Origin: Burkholderia sp. 8Y
Lineage (GTDB): Bacteria > Pseudomonadota > Gammaproteobacteria > Burkholderiales > Burkholderiaceae
Reading direction: 5' to 3'
DNA: 64,000 nucleotides
NCBI RefSeq assembly: GCF_902506145.1
Contig: NZ_LR733519.1
Coordinates: 310,001 to 374,000, forward strand
Shown: positions 61,187-64,000 of the stretch, one piece after another
Position numbering within the stretch: position 1 is the stretch's first letter
How the letters are laid out: the number at the start of each line of letters is the position of its first letter
Program-made: the position numbers and the translations under genes
Notes under the pieces: generated by a model
Told to the model about the DNA's origin: nothing
Database searches by the model: none
What the model saw: only the letters and a program-made list of their open reading frames with translations

Positions 61187-63502
61187 ATGACGAGCAATTC
61201 GTGCCTGCTCGAACAGGGGCGTCCATGCAAGCCGCGCGTGCGGTACAGGCTCGCGTTCGGTGGCGCGTTGGCGAGCATGACTTTCGGCGCATCGGCACAA
61301 ACGGCGAACGAGCCGCAGACCACGGCATTGCCGACTATCGTCGTGATCGGTACCACGCCGCTCGTGGGTGTCGGTACTCCGCTCGAAAAGGTGCCCGCAA
61401 ACGTGCAGACCATCAAGGGCAGTGAGATGCAAGCACAGCATACGTCCACCACTTCGACCATAACAGATTACATGCAGAAGAATGTGACGAGTGTCGATGT
61501 CAACGATGCACAGGGCAACCCGTCGCAAACGGACATTCTCTATCGCGGGTTCACGGCCTCTCCGCTGTTGGGCACACCGCAGGGCTTGTCGGTCTTTCTC
61601 GATGGCGTGCGGATCAATGAACCATTCGGCGATGTAGTCAATTGGGATCTCATTCCGCAAGCGGCGATCCAGACCATGCAGATCATCCCGGGTTCGAACC
61701 CGACGTTCGGTCTTAATACGCTTGGCGGTGCGGTGGCAGTGACGACCAAGAACGGCCGCAGTAATCCCGGAGGAAATATCGACGTAAGCGGCGGCTCTTG
61801 GGGACGAAAAGCGGCGCAGATAGAGCAGGGCGGCGCGATTGGCGACCACCTCGATTATTACTTCACAGCCAACATCACTAATGACAACGGCTGGGCCGAA
61901 CACAATTCCAGCCGCTTGCGCCAGGCGTTCGGAAAGCTGCGCTACACCGATGCCGATACCACGGTGTCAGTATCGATGGGCGGCGCCGACAATACGCTCA
62001 ACGGATCGCAAACCATCCCCAGGTCATTTCTCGACAACTACAAGCAGGCGTACACTTTTCCCGACACGAACGAGAATCAGGTCGGCTATCTGACGATCAA
62101 CGCCGAGCACTACTTTTCCGCGAACGTAGAAGTCAGCGGCAACGTCTATTACCGGCACTATCGAAACAAGAACATCAGCAGCAACGTCAATGACGACTAC
62201 AACCCGGGCACGAGCGGCGGCGATAATGATATCGACCTCGTACAGGCGACGAATCAGCAGTCGGTCATACTGACCGACAGCTATGGTGCAAGTCTCCAGC
62301 TGACGCTTTTGAATAAGTTATTCGGCAGAGACACTCAACTGATTCTCGGGGCCGCGGGCGACTTCGCGAACACGCATTTCACGCAAGCGACGCAGCCGGC
62401 GGAATTCACCGACACGCGCGCGACCATTGGCATCGGCCCCTTCGTTCCCGGTACCAACGCAAGGACACGCAACGAGAACTGGGGCATCTATTTCGAGAAT
62501 ACTTTCTCATTCACGGAACAATGGTCGATGACGCTCGCGGGGCGATACAACTGGTCCAAGGCATCCATTGGCGACGAGAGCGGCGTGCAACCTTTGCTCG
62601 ACGGAAATCACACGTTCTCGCGCTTCAACCCCGCTATTGGCTTCAACTGGAACCCGACGCCCTGGCTTACCGCGTACGCAACGTATAACGAAGGCATGCG
62701 CTCGCCCACTGCCATCGAGCTTGCTTGCGCGGACCCCAATGCACCTTGTTCGTTGCCGAATGACTTTATTGCCGATCCGGATCTAAAGCCTGTGATTTCG
62801 CGTACGTTCGAGATCGGTGCACGCGGCCGCATTGGCAGCACGACGACGTGGAGCGCCGCAGCGTATAGCACGACGCTCTCCGACGATATCCAGTTCGTCA
62901 GCAGCCAGGGCGCTTCCAGCACGCTGGGCTATTTTCAGAACGTGGGCAAGACTCGTCGTCAGGGCTTCGAGCTTGCGGGCCGAACGCAATGGGGGCCTGT
63001 CGGCGTGTCAGCGAGCTATAGCTATGTCGATGCGACGTACCGCTCGACGTGGATCGAGAACAGTGCCAGCAACTCGAGCGCGGACGGTGATGGCAACATC
63101 ACTGTGCACTCTGGCGACCGCATTCCCGGCATTCCGGCTAACACGGTCAAGCTCCGTGTAGATTACAACCCGATCGCGCGATGGAACATCGGCACCAATA
63201 TGACTTACCGTGGCAACGTCTTTGCACGCGGGGACGAGAACAATCAGGACGTGAATGGCAGCATCGCGGGCTACTTCCTGATCGACCTGGACACGACTTA
63301 TAACGTGACGAAGCAGTTGCAAGTCTATGCGACCGTTAAGAACCTACTGAACAAACGCTATGCGAGTTTTGCGATTCTCGGGCAGAACGCGTTCAACGGG
63401 CCGGGTCATACTTTCAGTGGACCTGATACGACTAGTGAGCAGTTCCTGGGTCTCGGTGCGCCGCGTGGCGTGTGGGTCGGACTCAGATACGCGTGGAAGT
63501 GA
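61187..63502 (+). CDS. TonB-dependent outer-membrane receptor
   Basis: 771 residues, ATG at 61187 with AAGGAG 6 nt before. Signal region YRLAFGGALASMTFGASAQ, a possible TonB box around LPTIVVIGTTP, plug domain (ANVQTIKGSEM, LYRGFTASPLLGTPQGLSVFLDGVRINEPFGDVVNWDLIP, TFGLNTLGGAVAVTTKNG), then a 22-strand barrel with PNPTPWLTAYATYNEGMRSPTAIEL-like repeats and a terminal aromatic strand GVWVGLRYAWK. It imports a siderophore, cobalamin or other large ligand; the plug resembles CirA/FecA-like receptors only generally. No Fur box was evident upstream. Confidence 0.92.
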   Translation: MTSNSCLLEQGRPCKPRVRYRLAFGGALASMTFGASAQTANEPQTTALPTIVVIGTTPLVGVGTPLEKVPANVQTIKGSEMQAQHTSTTSTITDYMQKNVTSVDVNDAQGNPSQTDILYRGFTASPLLGTPQGLSVFLDGVRINEPFGDVVNWDLIPQAAIQTMQIIPGSNPTFGLNTLGGAVAVTTKNGRSNPGGNIDVSGGSWGRKAAQIEQGGAIGDHLDYYFTANITNDNGWAEHNSSRLRQAFGKLRYTDADTTVSVSMGGADNTLNGSQTIPRSFLDNYKQAYTFPDTNENQVGYLTINAEHYFSANVEVSGNVYYRHYRNKNISSNVNDDYNPGTSGGDNDIDLVQATNQQSVILTDSYGASLQLTLLNKLFGRDTQLILGAAGDFANTHFTQATQPAEFTDTRATIGIGPFVPGTNARTRNENWGIYFENTFSFTEQWSMTLAGRYNWSKASIGDESGVQPLLDGNHTFSRFNPAIGFNWNPTPWLTAYATYNEGMRSPTAIELACADPNAPCSLPNDFIADPDLKPVISRTFEIGARGRIGSTTTWSAAAYSTTLSDDIQFVSSQGASSTLGYFQNVGKTRRQGFELAGRTQWGPVGVSASYSYVDATYRSTWIENSASNSSADGDGNITVHSGDRIPGIPANTVKLRVDYNPIARWNIGTNMTYRGNVFARGDENNQDVNGSIAGYFLIDLDTTYNVTKQLQVYATVKNLLNKRYASFAILGQNAFNGPGHTFSGPDTTSEQFLGLGAPRGVWVGLRYAWK

Positions 63503-63688
63503 GAGGGTCATGGCGTGAAGCCAAGGATTCGGAGTGTAGGTTCAACGCTTTGTATTCTCAATATCAGTCGCGCAGCACAGATTTCACTTCCTAACAAGCA
63601 TTGGTCGAAACGTTCAAATTGGACGCCATCTATCGCGTGCCTCCTTATAGCGAGATGCTAAAACGCTGAGCAAAGCGAGAAGAATGCT

Positions 63689-64000
63689 TCACGCGCGATA
63701 CGTTGCGCCTGCCGTTCCATCGATCGCGAAGACATCGCCTTCCGGCTTCGAGCATGAGTCAGTACGACGCGCGATGAGTGGAATCCGTCGCGTTCGACCG
63801 GGCGCGAGATGGAACCAGTCATTTTCCGCGTAATAGTTGGGGTCGACCACATGCACCCAGCGCGCGAGTCGCGTCGTGCTCACATCGAGGTACCATCCGT
63901 CTGCATGCTTTTCGACGATCACGCTCAGGCCCGGATCGCGGCGTTCTGCAACCGTAGGACCGGGAAAATGAAAGGCCTCCGACAGGAGTTCCCCTGTAGC
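63689..64000 (-). CDS. GH2 beta-mannosidase-like protein, C-terminal end (runs off the window)
   Basis: The frame is open from the right edge to a stop at 63689, 103 codons. VIVEKHADGWYLDVSTTRLARWVHVVDPNYY, ENDWFHLAPGRTRRIPLIAR and FAIDGTAG match the C-terminal Ig-like domain of GH2 beta-mannosidases. The catalytic barrel lies outside the window, so activity cannot be judged. Its 3' end faces the TonB receptor, suggesting possible glycan use nearby. Confidence 0.8.
   Translation of the reverse strand, partial: ATGELLSEAFHFPGPTVAERRDPGLSVIVEKHADGWYLDVSTTRLARWVHVVDPNYYAENDWFHLAPGRTRRIPLIARRTDSCSKPEGDVFAIDGTAGATYRA

Overview
The window is high-GC, gene-dense proteobacterial chromosome of the Burkholderiaceae type. 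My best guess, by recognition rather than search, is a Caballeronia/Paraburkholderia-like soil or plant-associated organism. The reasons are the VpsR-like sigma-54 activator, the DUF4148 and DUF1330 small proteins, several ACS-type MFS carriers beside small catabolic operons, many LysR/GntR/LacI regulators, and the repeated '(C/A)GGAGACAAC-ATG' start context. I saw no rRNA, tRNA, CRISPR array, integrase, transposase or phage module.

Layout, left to right. 1-6.5 kb: end of a PAS signalling protein, a periplasmic aldose 1-epimerase, a GntP-type gluconate permease, a periplasmic trehalase and small DUF1330/DUF4148 proteins. 6.5-14.5 kb: a PEP-mutase/isocitrate-lyase-family enzyme, an epoxide-hydrolase-like protein, a sigma-54 activator, and a minus-strand unit LysR > MFS > LigJ hydratase > CHA aldolase. 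That unit is the bottom of the gallate/protocatechuate 4,5-cleavage route, ending in pyruvate and oxaloacetate. 14.6-24 kb: polyphosphate kinase 2, a TSUP exporter with a divergent LysR, a cold-shock protein with its terminator, an SDR, a membrane zincin-like protein, an EAL phosphodiesterase followed by a lone receiver domain, and a GT2 glycosyltransferase.

24.4-32.5 kb: a chemoreceptor with a FliA-like promoter, then a uronate oxidation island. The island holds a hexuronate MFS, a LacI regulator, uronate dehydrogenase, an SMP-30 lactonase and an ACS carrier. The palindrome AAAACGTTTT lies upstream of the MFS and in the lacI/udh intergenic region. 32.7-38.4 kb: aldo/keto reductase, a membrane-anchored TAXI-type binding protein, a secreted Cys-repeat/YXWGXW protein, a hypothetical protein and AlkA.

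38.7-49.6 kb is the most unusual part. A GntR/FCD regulator diverges from a one-direction catabolic cluster: glyoxylate-type aminotransferase, 2-keto-4-pentenoate-hydratase-like protein, a 1013-residue FAD/4Fe-4S D-2-hydroxyacid dehydrogenase, MFS carrier, enoyl-CoA hydratase, class III CoA transferase, and a heavily frameshifted DSD1/D-threonine-aldolase-like pseudogene. The substrate is unknown to me. The aminotransferase plus the aldolase relic recall two of the four beta-hydroxyaspartate-cycle enzymes. A 16-bp perfect palindrome between regulator and operon, with partial copies further right, is a candidate operator.

49.7-64 kb: FUSC-family and LysE exporters, a diguanylate cyclase with GGEEF and inhibitory site, a secreted protein of unknown function, a tartrate/D-malate dehydrogenase, a MacAB-like export system (adaptor, ATPase, two permeases), a DUF2278 protein, a TonB-dependent receptor, and the C-terminal end of a GH2 beta-mannosidase-like protein. 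Starts were chosen from ribosome-binding sites and family length. No search was run, so family names rest on recognised motifs.
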